A stretch of 54,135 bases of DNA from Chloroflexota bacterium (GTDB lineage: Bacteria > Chloroflexota > Anaerolineae > Anaerolineales > Villigracilaceae): the NCBI GenBank assembly GCA_024434165.1, contig QMIW01000018.1:1-54135 (forward strand). The letters are read 5' to 3'. Below are positions 15,601 through 24,785 of the stretch, piece after piece. A model generated the notes under the pieces. It saw nothing but the letters and a program-made list of their open reading frames with translations, did no database searches and had not been told where the DNA came from. The first letter of the stretch is position 1; every line of letters starts with the position of its first letter. Both the position numbers and the translations under genes were made by a program.

Positions 15601-18600
15601 TTAGTCCCCCGTCGGGACCGTTTCCAGCGCGTGATCCACAAAGAAGTGCATCCGGTTAAAGAAGTTGACCTCGCTGATCCCCGCATCCGCATCCAGCAGG
15701 AGAAGGTTCAGTTGCGGATACATTTCCTTCATTTTCTTCTCCGCCCCCTTGGCGATGATATGGTTGGCAATACAGCCAAACGGTTGAAGACACAGAACGT
15801 TCGTGATACCGTTCCTGACGAACGAAACCACCTCCCCCGCGATCAGCCAGCCCTCGCCGTATTGGTGATCCAGGCTAAGGATTTCCCGCGCGTTGCGGGC
15901 GATGTCGTCTATGGTGGTGTGACGATGATAGCGGCGGTAACGCTTCATCACGTCGTGCACATCGCCCAGGTAGTTATCGAGAACCTTCTTCGCCAGCAGG
16001 TTAATCAGCCAGGTTGTATCGCGCCGCGCCAGCCCGGCTTTGACAACCTGGTCATTGTGGATGAGCGCACCCGCAAAGAATTCCAAAAACGAAGGCATGA
16101 CCGCTTCCACGCCCTGTTCCATCAGCCATTGCGCGGAATGGTTGTTGGAAAAGGCGTTGAACTTGACGTAGATTTCGCCGACGATACCCGCCTTCGGATA
16201 ATTCCTATCGTTCACTTCAACGGCGTTGAAATCCTCCACCGCGTTTGCGAGCGCGCGCAGGAGCGCCTTCCGCTCGGCGGAAACCCTGCCTTCCATGAAA
16301 TCATTGAGATATTTGTCTGCGATTCGCTGTGCGCCGCCCTTGTGCACCTCGCGGACGACCGTCGAATAATACATGTCCGAGATTGCATCCGTGTACGCCA
16401 TGCTGATGACGGCTTTGTAGATGTACTCGCGCATATTGAATTGGAAACCGGGTTGTTCGTTCAAGACCCGCAAATTCGTCGAAAGCGTGACGACCGGCAC
16501 ATCCTCGAATCCCGCCGCGATGATCGCCTTCTTTACCAGCGAGGCATAACTCGAGGCACGGCACTGTCCGCCCGTTTGCGAAAACCCAATCGCGGTCTTT
16601 GAGAGATCGTACCTGCCCGACTGCAATGCCTTGACCAGATCGCCGATGGTGATGGTGCCGGGATAACAAATCTCGTTGTTTGCGTATTTGAGCCCGATAT
16701 CCACCGATTGACGATCTGCGGGCGGGAGCCAGACGATATCATAGCCGGCGTCCATGAGCGGGCGCACGATGGGCGGCGAACAGAACGGCGAAAAGTCGGG
16801 GACGATGAGCGTGCGGCTTCGATCTTCCGGCTGGAAAATGCGCGTCCGCTTGCGCGCCTTGAACACGCGCTCCTTATTCTTCGATTGTTTGATCGCTTCG
16901 AAGGTCGAACGCAGCCGCAGTTTCGTCGAGCCGGGGCTTTCGATCTCGTCAATGCGCAGCACGGTCGGGCTTTTGCCGTATTCGGCGAGGATCGCCGCGA
17001 TCTCATCGAGGATGAACGGATCGGGTCCGCAGCCGAACGAATTCAACTGCACCACTTCCACGCGCGGCTCTTCCTGCTGCGCCGCCCAGCGCGCCGCATG
17101 ATAGTAACGGTTCAGATATTCCCACTGCGTCATCACGTGACGGTTATCGAGCGCCTGCCCTTCCTCCCACGGTACCGAATCCTCGGTGATGACGTCCAGC
17201 CCAAAGTCGGCAATGATGTCGGGAATCTTGTGGTTGATGAGCGGGTCAACGTGATACGGTCTTCCGATGAGCAGGATGACGGGACGGCGGTCTTCCTTCG
17301 CGTTCTCCAGAATCTCCGCCGCCACGCTTCGCAGTTGACCTTTGAATTGTCTCTGCGCTTCTTCGGCTTTTTCATACGCCCGAGCCGCGGCCCCGCGCGG
17401 GACGCCGAGGCTCATCAGATAGTCTACACAGGACTTCTTGAGCAGTTTCTTATCCCGAAAATTGATCGAGGGCATGTCGAATGGAATGTCATACCGCCCC
17501 GCCGGGTCAATCACGTTGCGGATCACATCCGCGTAACCCGAAACAACGGGACAGTTGAAACTATTCGCCGCGTCGCTGAAATGCGACTCTTCATAGAAGA
17601 CCATCGGGTAGAAGATACGGTCCACGCCTGCTTCGAGCAGGTCCATCACGTGCCCGCTGACCAGCTTGGCGGGGAAGCACAGGTTATCGGACATGATGTG
17701 CGCCGCCCCTTTTTGGAAGAGCGCACTGCTCGAAGCCGCGGAAAGTTGAACTTTGATGCCGCTTTCTACAAAGAGCGCGTTCCAAAACGGGAAATTCTCG
17801 AACTGATTCAACACCCTGGGAATACCAACGACCAATCTCGGGGTCGAGTCGGGAGCCGTTTTCCGGTCGAAGAGCAAATCCAATTTGACGGCGGGCAGGC
17901 TCGCGCCGCGCCGATCCGCTTTGCCTCCATTGGAGTAGATCTTTTCACAGCGGTTGCCCGTGTAGAAAATATTCCCGTTGGGGAAAAGCATCTTCGTGAC
18001 CGCGCACTTGTTCTCACAGCCGTGACAGCGGATGCCCTTCTTTGCGTAATTGCCCGCCACTTTCGTAGTAACGACTTCAGTCGTTACCAAAGTTGTTTTA
18101 TCGTCGTGACGACTGAAGTCATCGCTGCGGTATTGATCGCGCGCCGTCAACGCCGCGCCGTACGCACCCATCAACTCCGCCATATCCGGGCGGATCACCT
18201 CGCGCCCCAGCAGGTTTTCCAGCGCCCTATGCACAGCCGGGTTACGGAAGGTTCCGCCTTGCACGACGATATGCCCGCCCAGCAGGTCAATGTTGGTGAT
18301 CTTCAAGACCTTGTGCAGGGCATTCTTGACGACCGAATACGCCAGCCCCGCAGAAATATCGTTTATGGCTGCGCCTTCCCTCAACGACTGCTTGACCTTG
18401 GAATTCATGAACACCGTACAGCGCGTGCCAAGATCGCAAGGCGCTTCTCCCCGTGTCGCCTGTTTCCCAAACTCCGCGGCGGTGTAACCCATGTTGCGCG
18501 CAAACGACTCGATGAACGAGCCGCATCCCGACGAGCAGGCTTCGTTGATCTTGATATCCTGGATGAAGCCGTCCTTGACAAAGATGGCTTTCATGTCCTG

Positions 18601-19887
18601 CCCGCCGATATCCATGATGAAGGATACATCCTTGTCGAACGCTTTCGCCGCGCGGAAATGCGCCAGCGTCTCCACCATGCCGTCGTCCAGTCCGAACGCC
18701 GCGCGGATCAACTCCTCGCCGTAGCCGGTCGCCATGCTTCGCGCGATACGCAGATCCTTTCCATGTTGGGCAAAGCGTTCCGCCGCCGCGTTGAATCCGT
18801 TCTCCACCGCGCTGATCGTATCGCCTTTGTTATTGACGTAATATTCGAACGCCACCCTGCCCTCGCGGTCTGTCAGCACGATCTTTGTCGTAGTCGAACC
18901 GGAATCGACACCCAAAAACAAGGGATTGCCGTCGAGGTCGGCGATGTCCACCCGTTCGATGTTGTGACGCGCATTCTTCGCCTCCCAGCGCAGATAATCC
19001 GCTTCATCCTCGAACAAGGGCGGCAGGCGGTTCTCGGATGCGGAATGATGCTTATGATCTGCGCCGAGCCGTTCATTCAATTCCGACAAACGAAAAGTTT
19101 GTCGCACATTGGATTTCGCCACCGCCGCGCCGACAGCGGGGAACAACTGCCCGTTCTCGACATTCAACACATCTTCATCGTTGAAGCGCAGATATTTCAT
19201 GAAGGAACGCCGCAAGGTTGGCAGGAAGGTCAACGGACCGCCGCAAAAGAGAATGGAGGGTTTCGGCGTATATCCGCGCGCAAGCGATGCCATCGTCTGC
19301 AAAACGACTGCGTGGAAGATCGAAGCGGCGATGTCGGCGCGCGGGATGTCGCGGCTCAACAGGTTTTGCACATCCGTCTTGGCGAACACGCCGCACCGCG
19401 AAGCCATCGGATGGATCGTCGAATGTCTGCCCGCGAGCGCATCCAGTTCGGCGATCGGCACGTTCAACAGGTTGGACATTTCGTCTATGAATGCTCCCGT
19501 CCCTCCGGCGCATGAACCGTTCATGCGGATGTCGGGCATGCCTTCGTCCTTGAAGAAGATCATCTTGGCATCTTCGCCCCCAATGTCAATCAGAGTTTTC
19601 ACCTGCGGGTACAGTTGGCGCACCGCCTCAGCGGACGCGATCACCTCCTGGATGAACGGAAGCCCGAAGCGTTCACACACCCCCATTCCCGCCGAACCCG
19701 TGATGAGGATGCCCGCTTCCACGTCGCCGAGGGCTTCCATCGCTTCGGCAAGCATGGCTTGCAGCACGCTGACCGACTCGGCATTGTGTCTCCGATAGGC
19801 AGTAAAGCGCGGGTCGTTGTTCTCGTCCAGCAACGCAACTTTTGCGGTCGTGGAGCCGATGTCAATCCCCAGCCGGAGATTTGACAT
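15601..19887 (-). CDS. Acyl-CoA dehydratase activase-related giant protein (BadF/HgdC plus HgdB-like domains)
   Basis: 1428 residues from the ATG at 19887, with AGGAGG upstream (an ATG 60 nt earlier lacks one). There are two BadF/BadG/HgdC ATPase domains: residues 1-270 ('GIDIGSTTAKVALLDE') and about 320-580 ('GVDSGSTTTKIVLTD'). The second keeps the [4Fe-4S]-ligating cysteines in 'ACSSGCGSF' (about 450) and 'CTVFMNS' (about 488). A cysteine cluster 'CHGCENKCAV' near 615 opens a DUF2229 region, followed by an HgdB-like dehydratase domain to the C-terminus. Activases use ATP to inject electrons into 2-hydroxyacyl-CoA dehydratases or benzoyl-CoA reductases. In this fused form the substrate is unknown. 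Residues about 588-608 are encoded by a dispersed palindrome. Confidence 0.9.
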   Translation of the reverse strand: MSNLRLGIDIGSTTAKVALLDENNDPRFTAYRRHNAESVSVLQAMLAEAMEALGDVEAGILITGSAGMGVCERFGLPFIQEVIASAEAVRQLYPQVKTLIDIGGEDAKMIFFKDEGMPDIRMNGSCAGGTGAFIDEMSNLLNVPIAELDALAGRHSTIHPMASRCGVFAKTDVQNLLSRDIPRADIAASIFHAVVLQTMASLARGYTPKPSILFCGGPLTFLPTLRRSFMKYLRFNDEDVLNVENGQLFPAVGAAVAKSNVRQTFRLSELNERLGADHKHHSASENRLPPLFEDEADYLRWEAKNARHNIERVDIADLDGNPLFLGVDSGSTTTKIVLTDREGRVAFEYYVNNKGDTISAVENGFNAAAERFAQHGKDLRIARSMATGYGEELIRAAFGLDDGMVETLAHFRAAKAFDKDVSFIMDIGGQDMKAIFVKDGFIQDIKINEACSSGCGSFIESFARNMGYTAAEFGKQATRGEAPCDLGTRCTVFMNSKVKQSLREGAAINDISAGLAYSVVKNALHKVLKITNIDLLGGHIVVQGGTFRNPAVHRALENLLGREVIRPDMAELMGAYGAALTARDQYRSDDFSRHDDKTTLVTTEVVTTKVAGNYAKKGIRCHGCENKCAVTKMLFPNGNIFYTGNRCEKIYSNGGKADRRGASLPAVKLDLLFDRKTAPDSTPRLVVGIPRVLNQFENFPFWNALFVESGIKVQLSAASSSALFQKGAAHIMSDNLCFPAKLVSGHVMDLLEAGVDRIFYPMVFYEESHFSDAANSFNCPVVSGYADVIRNVIDPAGRYDIPFDMPSINFRDKKLLKKSCVDYLMSLGVPRGAAARAYEKAEEAQRQFKGQLRSVAAEILENAKEDRRPVILLIGRPYHVDPLINHKIPDIIADFGLDVITEDSVPWEEGQALDNRHVMTQWEYLNRYYHAARWAAQQEEPRVEVVQLNSFGCGPDPFILDEIAAILAEYGKSPTVLRIDEIESPGSTKLRLRSTFEAIKQSKNKERVFKARKRTRIFQPEDRSRTLIVPDFSPFCSPPIVRPLMDAGYDIVWLPPADRQSVDIGLKYANNEICYPGTITIGDLVKALQSGRYDLSKTAIGFSQTGGQCRASSYASLVKKAIIAAGFEDVPVVTLSTNLRVLNEQPGFQFNMREYIYKAVISMAYTDAISDMYYSTVVREVHKGGAQRIADKYLNDFMEGRVSAERKALLRALANAVEDFNAVEVNDRNYPKAGIVGEIYVKFNAFSNNHSAQWLMEQGVEAVMPSFLEFFAGALIHNDQVVKAGLARRDTTWLINLLAKKVLDNYLGDVHDVMKRYRRYHRHTTIDDIARNAREILSLDHQYGEGWLIAGEVVSFVRNGITNVLCLQPFGCIANHIIAKGAEKKMKEMYPQLNLLLLDADAGISEVNFFNRMHFFVDHALETVPTGD
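18064..18124. repeat. Dispersed palindrome (ACGACTTCAGTCGT family) inside the activase gene
   Basis: GTAACGACT-TC-AGTCGTTAC (18068-18087) is itself a hairpin and is followed by GACGACTGAAGTC (18108-18120), the complement of its left part. It is read in frame as roughly 20 residues rich in D, S, T and V, between the second activase domain and the cysteine cluster. Confidence 0.8.
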
Positions 19888-19949
19888 AATACCTCCTCGT
19901 GATTGTATACGGCTATTCGTTGATAAAGTAAAGTTTACGCATTCCATAC

Positions 19950-20007
19950 ATTGAAGGTCAACTTTACAAGATAATTTATTGACCGTTACAAATGTAACGT
20001 TTTATAG
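19950..20007. promoter_or_regulatory. Divergent promoter region with palindromic operator
   Basis: Toward the MFS gene, TTGACC (19979-19984), a 17-bp spacer and TTATAG (20002-20007) form a promoter. The spacer holds the palindrome GTTACAAATGTAAC (19985-19998), so a bound repressor would block it. Toward the activase gene a TTGACC and a TAAACT 18 bp apart (roughly 19934-19963) are visible on the minus strand. Confidence 0.55.
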
Positions 20008-20021
20008 GTAGAATTCCCCCC

Positions 20022-21278
20022 ATGCTCTCCCCACTCGAACAGAATATTCGCAAAAATCTCAGGCACAACGTCGCCGCCAACCTGTGGGATGGCGGTCTGT
20101 TCGGCGCGGCGCTGGGCTTTGCCTCGTTCAGCACCATCCTGCCGCTCTTCGTCGCTTCCATGACCGACTCCGCAACGCTCATCGGGCTGGTTCCCGCCAT
20201 CCATTCGGCGGGCTGGCTGTTCCCGCAGTTGTTCACGGCCAGTTACGTCTCCCGTTTGCGGCAGTACAAACGCACGGTGTTGATGATGACCATTCACGAG
20301 CGCGTCCCCTTTTTGGGATTCGCCGTCGTCGCGCTGGCGCTCCCATCCATCGGTTTGAACGCCGGGCTCGTCCTCACCATGCTCCTGCTCACCTGGCAGG
20401 GACTGGGAGGCGGATTCACCGCCAATGCGTGGACTTCGATGATCTCCAAGATCATCCCGCCCGAATCGCGCGGCACGTTTTTTGGAGCGCAGGCAGGGCT
20501 GGCAAATCTCTTCATCAGCCTCTCCGCCGTCGGGGCGGGATACCTGCTCGATTATTTCGACGCTCCCTGGGACTTCGCCGCCTGCTTCTTCCTCGCCAGT
20601 TTTTTCTTCACCCTCTCCTGGTTCGCCCTTGCCGCCACGCGCGAACCGGAAGACACCGAAAAAATCGTCCCCGAAGAAAAGACCCATTTCTGGGAAGACG
20701 CCAAAAAGGTCCTGCGGCGCGATGCGAACTTCAACTGGTTCCTCAGCGCGCGCATCCTCTCGCAGTTCGCCACCATGGGCTTTTCGTTTTACATCATCTA
20801 CGCCCTGCGCGAATTCAACATGACCGAAGTCATTGCGGGTTATCTCACGGCTACCCTCACCGTTTCGCAGACCATCGCCAACATTGGCATGGGCTGGATC
20901 GGCGACCGCATCGGGCATCGCGCCATGCTCATCCTCGGCGCATCCGCCGCATTCCTCAGCGCACTGCTGGCATGGAACGCTTCGTCCATCGCGTGGTTCT
21001 ATCCCATCTACATCCTGACCGGCATGGCAAACGTCTCCATCTGGACGATTGGCATGACGATGACAGTGGATTTCGGCGCGGAAACCGAGCGTCCCATTTA
21101 CATCGGGCTCTCGCAAACGCTTACCGCGCCCGCCACCATCGCCGCACCCATCATCGGCGGCTGGATCGCAGACTCGGCTGGCTTCATCCCCACCTTCGCA
21201 ATCTCAACCATCCTTTCGCTGGCGATGGTTGGTATTTTGGTATTTCTGGTCAAAGACCCGCGAAAAACCCGGCCATAG
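20022..21278 (+). CDS. MFS transporter
   Basis: 418 residues with about 12 hydrophobic helices in two halves separated by a charged cytoplasmic loop near 190-235 ('REPEDTEKIVPEEKTHFWEDAKKVLRRD'). The cytoplasmic loop between helices 2 and 3 is the poorly conserved 'SRLRQYKR'. The second-half counterpart is 'GWIGDRIGHR', the usual GxxxDRxGRR-type motif. The substrate is unknown; this branch resembles uncharacterised Anaerolineae MFS permeases. It is transcribed divergently from the activase gene across a shared operator-bearing spacer, which suggests joint regulation, for example of uptake or export of a fermentation substrate. Confidence 0.9.
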   Translation: MLSPLEQNIRKNLRHNVAANLWDGGLFGAALGFASFSTILPLFVASMTDSATLIGLVPAIHSAGWLFPQLFTASYVSRLRQYKRTVLMMTIHERVPFLGFAVVALALPSIGLNAGLVLTMLLLTWQGLGGGFTANAWTSMISKIIPPESRGTFFGAQAGLANLFISLSAVGAGYLLDYFDAPWDFAACFFLASFFFTLSWFALAATREPEDTEKIVPEEKTHFWEDAKKVLRRDANFNWFLSARILSQFATMGFSFYIIYALREFNMTEVIAGYLTATLTVSQTIANIGMGWIGDRIGHRAMLILGASAAFLSALLAWNASSIAWFYPIYILTGMANVSIWTIGMTMTVDFGAETERPIYIGLSQTLTAPATIAAPIIGGWIADSAGFIPTFAISTILSLAMVGILVFLVKDPRKTRP

Positions 21279-21312
21279 ATGATGGACGACGTAAAATCCG
21301 CGGTCCATCATC
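21278..21312. repeat. GATGATGGAC hairpin (GACGATGG repeat family)
   Basis: Arms GATGATGGAC (21278-21287) and GTCCATCATC (21303-21312) pair directly after the MFS stop codon, followed by further TCCATCGTCC copies. Related stems are at 22539-22585 and 24309-24346. Confidence 0.65.
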
Positions 21313-21341
21313 CATCGTCCATCGTCCAAAAAGGAGAACCC

Positions 21342-22532
21342 ATGTCCCTCATTCAAGAGAAAGTCAACCAAGCCATTCAAATCCTCAAAGAGCAGAACAT
21401 TGACCTCTGGCTTACGTTCGTCCGCGAGACAAGCGGCGTGCGCGACCCCGTCCTCGATTTCCTCATCGGCGAGAACGACCTGACCTGGCCCTCGGCGCTC
21501 ATCCTCACCAAACACGGCGACAAGATCGCCATTGTCGGCAGCCTCGAAAAAGAAGCCCTGACGCGGATGGACATCTTCTCCGAGATTATCGGATACGACG
21601 CCGCGGTGAGCGGAATCCTGCGCGAGACGATCACCCGCCTCAACCCGGACTGGATAGCGGTCAACACATCCAAAAACAACGTCCACGCCGACGGTTTGAC
21701 TCACGCCATGTACGAGTTCCTGATCGAGTATCTGGCTGGCACGCCTTTCGCGGACCGGCTCATCAGCGCCGAGCCGCTCATCAACGCCATGCGCGGACGA
21801 AAGACGAAAGCCGAACTGGCGCGCATCCAAAAAGCGGTCGAAATCACGGAGGAGATCTACCAAAAGACCTTCGCTTTCATCAAAGCCGGCATGACCGAGG
21901 TTGAAGTGGCGGATTACATGCACAGCCTGATGAAGGAATACGGCGTGGGTTTTGCCTGGCCCCGCGAGAACAACCCCGCCGTCAATTCGGGACCGAACAA
22001 GGTGGTGGGACATAACGGACCCAGCAGCATCCGAATCGAGCGCGGACATGTCATCCATTTTGATTTCGGAGTGAAATACGAAGGGTACTGCTCCGATATT
22101 CAGCGCGTGGCATACGTTTTACGCGAAGGCGAGACGGAAGCCCCCGTCGAAGTCCAGCGCGGATTCATCACCATCCGCACTGCCATCGAGAAAGCGCGCG
22201 AGGCGATGAAGGCGGGCGCAACCGGCAACTCCATTGACACCATCGCGCGTGAGATCGTCACCGACTCCGGCTACCCGGAATACAAATATGCGCTCGGTCA
22301 CCAACTGGGACGTGTCGCTCACGACGGCGGCGCGTTACTGGGTCCGCTGTGGGAGAAATACGGCGATTCCCCCAACCAGAAGTTGGAAATCGGTCAAGTC
22401 TTCACCATCGAACCCGGTTTGGCTGTCTCCAACTATGGGTATATCGGCTTGGAGGAGGATGTCGTCCTCACCGAAGAAGGCGCAATGTACATCGGCGAGC
22501 CGCAGAGGGAAATTGTCCTGTTGAAAGGATAG
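21342..22532 (+). CDS. M24-family Xaa-Pro peptidase
   Basis: 396 residues from the ATG at 21342, preceded by AAGGAGAACCC; an in-frame ATG at 21279 lies in the repeat and is not used. An N-terminal creatinase-like domain (1-140) is followed by the pita-bread catalytic domain. The five metal ligands are all visible in order: Asp in 'HFDFGV', Asp in 'GYCSDIQR', His in 'LGHQLGR', Glu in 'FTIEPGL' and Glu in 'GLEEDVVL'. A dinuclear Mn/Co/Zn hydrolase removing residues next to proline is expected, acting in the cytoplasm. Some relatives act on non-peptide substrates. Confidence 0.93.
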   Translation: MSLIQEKVNQAIQILKEQNIDLWLTFVRETSGVRDPVLDFLIGENDLTWPSALILTKHGDKIAIVGSLEKEALTRMDIFSEIIGYDAAVSGILRETITRLNPDWIAVNTSKNNVHADGLTHAMYEFLIEYLAGTPFADRLISAEPLINAMRGRKTKAELARIQKAVEITEEIYQKTFAFIKAGMTEVEVADYMHSLMKEYGVGFAWPRENNPAVNSGPNKVVGHNGPSSIRIERGHVIHFDFGVKYEGYCSDIQRVAYVLREGETEAPVEVQRGFITIRTAIEKAREAMKAGATGNSIDTIAREIVTDSGYPEYKYALGHQLGRVAHDGGALLGPLWEKYGDSPNQKLEIGQVFTIEPGLAVSNYGYIGLEEDVVLTEEGAMYIGEPQREIVLLKG

Positions 22533-22538
22533 ACGACG

Positions 22539-22585
22539 GACGGTTGACGATGGATTTGATGGGCAGCGATCCATCGTCAACCGTC
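22539..22585 (+). terminator. Hairpin after the M24 peptidase gene
   Basis: Perfect 17-bp arms GACGGTTGACGATGGAT (22539-22555) and its complement (22569-22585), with TTT following. It is located just after the peptidase stop and belongs to the GACGATGG repeat family, so it may act as terminator or simply be a repeat. Confidence 0.55.
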
Positions 22586-22734
22586 TTTGGAAGATCAACT
22601 CAAAGGAAGCCAAAACCCATAAACCGGAACCAGCCCCGCGTCCAAAGAAGAGGCGGATTATCCTATTTCGCGCATGACCTCCATCACTGGCTTGTCTGAC
22701 ATCGCCTCGCTATACTTTCACAGCGAGGTAATCC

Positions 22735-24288
22735 ATGACAAATGAAGATCCCAGAATTTTGGAATTGCGACAGGTCCGCGCCAAGGCATTGGAAGGCGGC
22801 GGCGCGGAACGGATTTCAAAACAAAAAGCCAAAGGCAAAATGACGGTGCGCGAACGGGTGGAGGCGCTGCTCGACCCCGGCACGTTCAACGAGATCGAAC
22901 CATTCATCACGCACCAGGGCGATGAACTGGGACTGCTGAAGGAAAAATTTTACGGCGACGGAGTCATCACAGGCTACGGGCAGATCAACGGGCGGACGGT
23001 GTATTTATATTCACAAGATTTCACAATTTACGGCGGCACGCTGAGCGAAATGCAATCGCACAAGATTTGCCGCGTGATGGATTTGGCGGTGCGCAACGGT
23101 GTACCGTTCATTTCGCTGATTGATTCGGGCGGGGCGCGCATTCAGGAGGGCGTGCGCTCGATGGGCGGCTATGCGGAAATCTTCCGACGCAACGCGCAAT
23201 ATTCGGGTGTGGTGCCGCAGATCAGCATCATGCTCGGACCGTGCGCGGGCGGCGCGGCATACTCCCCCGCCCTGACCGACCTGGTCATCATGGTCGAGAA
23301 GCAATCGTTCATGTTCCTGACGGGACCCGAAGTGATCAAAGCCGTGACCGGCGAAGTGATTGATGCGGAATCTTTGGGCGGCGCGAACGTGCACATGTCC
23401 ATCAGCGGCGTGGCGCATTTGAGCGTGAAGAGCGAAAAAGACGCGCTCGAAACAGCGCGGCGTTTCCTTTCGTATTTGCCGTCGAATAATGTCGAGAACC
23501 CGCCGTACACCCAGCCCACCGACGATCTCTCGCGCATGGATGAATCGCTCAACCGCATCATTCCGCTGGACGCTTCCGAGCCGTACCTCATGCACCAGGT
23601 CATCGAGAAAATCGTTGACAAAAACACCTTCCTCGAAATCCAACCCGATTGGGCGCGCAACGCCATCGTCGGGTTGGCGCGCATCGGCGGGCACAGCGTG
23701 GGCATCGTGGCGCAGGAGCCTGCCATCATGGCGGGCGTGATTGATATTGACGCCGCCGACAAAATGACGCGCTTCGTGCGCATGTGCGATTGTTTCAACA
23801 TCCCGCTCGTCACTTTCGTGGATTCGCCCGGCTTCCTGCCCGGCATCGCGCAGGAACACGGCGGCATCATCCGCCACGGCGCGAAACTGCTTTACGCCTA
23901 TTCCGAAGCCACTGTGCCGAAGATCTGCATCATCACGCGCAAGGCATACGGCGGCGCGTATGTGGTCATGTCCAGCAAGTATCTCGGCACGGATGTCACC
24001 TATGCCTGGCCCAGCGCAGAAATCGCCGTGCTGGGCGCGGAGGGAGCGGCGAACATCCTTTACAAGAAGCAGATCGAAACCGCGCCCGACCCCGCCGCCG
24101 AACGCAAACGCCTTGCAAACGAATACCGCGAAAAGTTCAACAATCCTTATTACGCCGCCTCCACCGGCTACGTGGATGATATCATCGAGCCGCGCGAGTC
24201 GCGCCCGAAGATCATCGCTGCGCTTTCGGCATTGCGCGATAAATACGCCCCCGCGCCGCCGCGCAAGCATGGGAATATGCCGGTGTAG
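22735..24288 (+). CDS. mmdA: Acyl-CoA carboxyltransferase subunit (methylmalonyl-CoA decarboxylase alpha / PccB-like)
   Basis: 517 residues, the normal length for MmdA/PccB. It has two crotonase-like carboxyltransferase halves: the acyl-CoA side with 'PFISLIDSGGARIQEGVRSMGGYAEIF' and 'GPCAGGAAYSPALTDL', and the biotin side with 'PLVTFVDSPGFLPGIAQEHGGIIRHGAKLLYAYSEATVPKICIITRKAYGGAYVVM'. It transfers carboxyl between biotin and an acyl-CoA. Followed by gamma-type, biotin-carrier and OadB-type beta genes, it is best read as the decarboxylase subunit of a Na+ pump acting on methylmalonyl-CoA (or a similar beta-carboxy acyl-CoA). A GAGGTAATCC ribosome site precedes the ATG. Confidence 0.92.
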   Translation: MTNEDPRILELRQVRAKALEGGGAERISKQKAKGKMTVRERVEALLDPGTFNEIEPFITHQGDELGLLKEKFYGDGVITGYGQINGRTVYLYSQDFTIYGGTLSEMQSHKICRVMDLAVRNGVPFISLIDSGGARIQEGVRSMGGYAEIFRRNAQYSGVVPQISIMLGPCAGGAAYSPALTDLVIMVEKQSFMFLTGPEVIKAVTGEVIDAESLGGANVHMSISGVAHLSVKSEKDALETARRFLSYLPSNNVENPPYTQPTDDLSRMDESLNRIIPLDASEPYLMHQVIEKIVDKNTFLEIQPDWARNAIVGLARIGGHSVGIVAQEPAIMAGVIDIDAADKMTRFVRMCDCFNIPLVTFVDSPGFLPGIAQEHGGIIRHGAKLLYAYSEATVPKICIITRKAYGGAYVVMSSKYLGTDVTYAWPSAEIAVLGAEGAANILYKKQIETAPDPAAERKRLANEYREKFNNPYYAASTGYVDDIIEPRESRPKIIAALSALRDKYAPAPPRKHGNMPV

Positions 24289-24360
24289 ACGACAGACGAT
24301 AGACGATGGACGATAGACGATGGTCAATGGATGATGGTCTATCGTCAATCGTCAATGGTC
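24289..24360. repeat. GACGATAGACGATGG direct and inverted repeats
   Basis: Several tandem copies of GACGATAGACGATGG are followed by the inverse GTCTATCGTC (24337-24346, pairing with 24309-24318). The stretch fills the gap between the carboxyltransferase gene and the gamma-subunit gene. Confidence 0.7.
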
Positions 24361-24366
24361 AAACCT

Positions 24367-24735
24367 ATGAATGACTTCACCCTCTCCCTCCAAATCACCG
24401 CGCTGGGCATGAGCCTTGTCTTTGGCGCGATCCTTTTGCTTTGGCTGATGATGGCGATTCTGACAGCGGTCACAGCGGAGAAGGACGCGCCCGCTTCGGA
24501 CTCCCCCGAAGTTGTTCCGCCCACCCCAAGCCTTTCCCTCACCCCCAGCCCTTCTCCCAGTGGGAGAAGGGAAGCGGAATCCGTTGCCCTGCTTGCCGTG
24601 GCAATAGCGCTGGCGGAGCAGAAAGGCACGTCCGCGCGCCCATTGCCCGAGCCGCCGACCACCATCGTCTCTGCCTGGCAGCTGGGGATGCGGACGCGGC
24701 AGATGGCGGAAAAAGGGAAGATAAAACGGCGTTAG
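24367..24735 (+). CDS. OadG-like gamma/delta subunit of Na+-translocating decarboxylase
   Basis: 122 residues from the ATG at 24367. A single N-terminal membrane helix (8-34: 'LQITALGMSLVFGAILLLWLMMAIL') is followed by a Pro/Ser-rich linker and a short helical C-terminus ('VALLAVAIALAEQKG'), the layout of OadG/MmdD subunits. These hold the carboxyltransferase to the membrane beta subunit. The linker near residues 57-70 is encoded by a dispersed C-rich palindrome. The family is very divergent in sequence, and the assignment rests on topology and operon position. The ribosome site is weak. Confidence 0.8.
   Translation: MNDFTLSLQITALGMSLVFGAILLLWLMMAILTAVTAEKDAPASDSPEVVPPTPSLSLTPSPSPSGRREAESVALLAVAIALAEQKGTSARPLPEPPTTIVSAWQLGMRTRQMAEKGKIKRR
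24536..24574. repeat. C-rich dispersed palindrome inside the OadG-like gene (copy 3)
   Basis: CCCTCACCCCCAGCCCTTCTC... returning as GAGAAGGGAAG, the same family as 11585-11620. It is read in frame as a flexible Ser/Pro linker. Confidence 0.85.
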
Positions 24736-24785
24736 TCATTGTGGAGCGCAGCGGCTGCCCCTGCACTCCAAAAAGAGATGAAAGC

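Noticed and set aside
16708-19515. A 935-codon plus-strand open frame
   Set aside because: It is antisense to the activase gene, and its composition (Arg/His/Val-rich) is what the complement of GC-rich codons yields.
24289-24360. GACGATGG repeats as a CRISPR array
   Set aside because: Repeats are short and partly inverted with no unique spacers.
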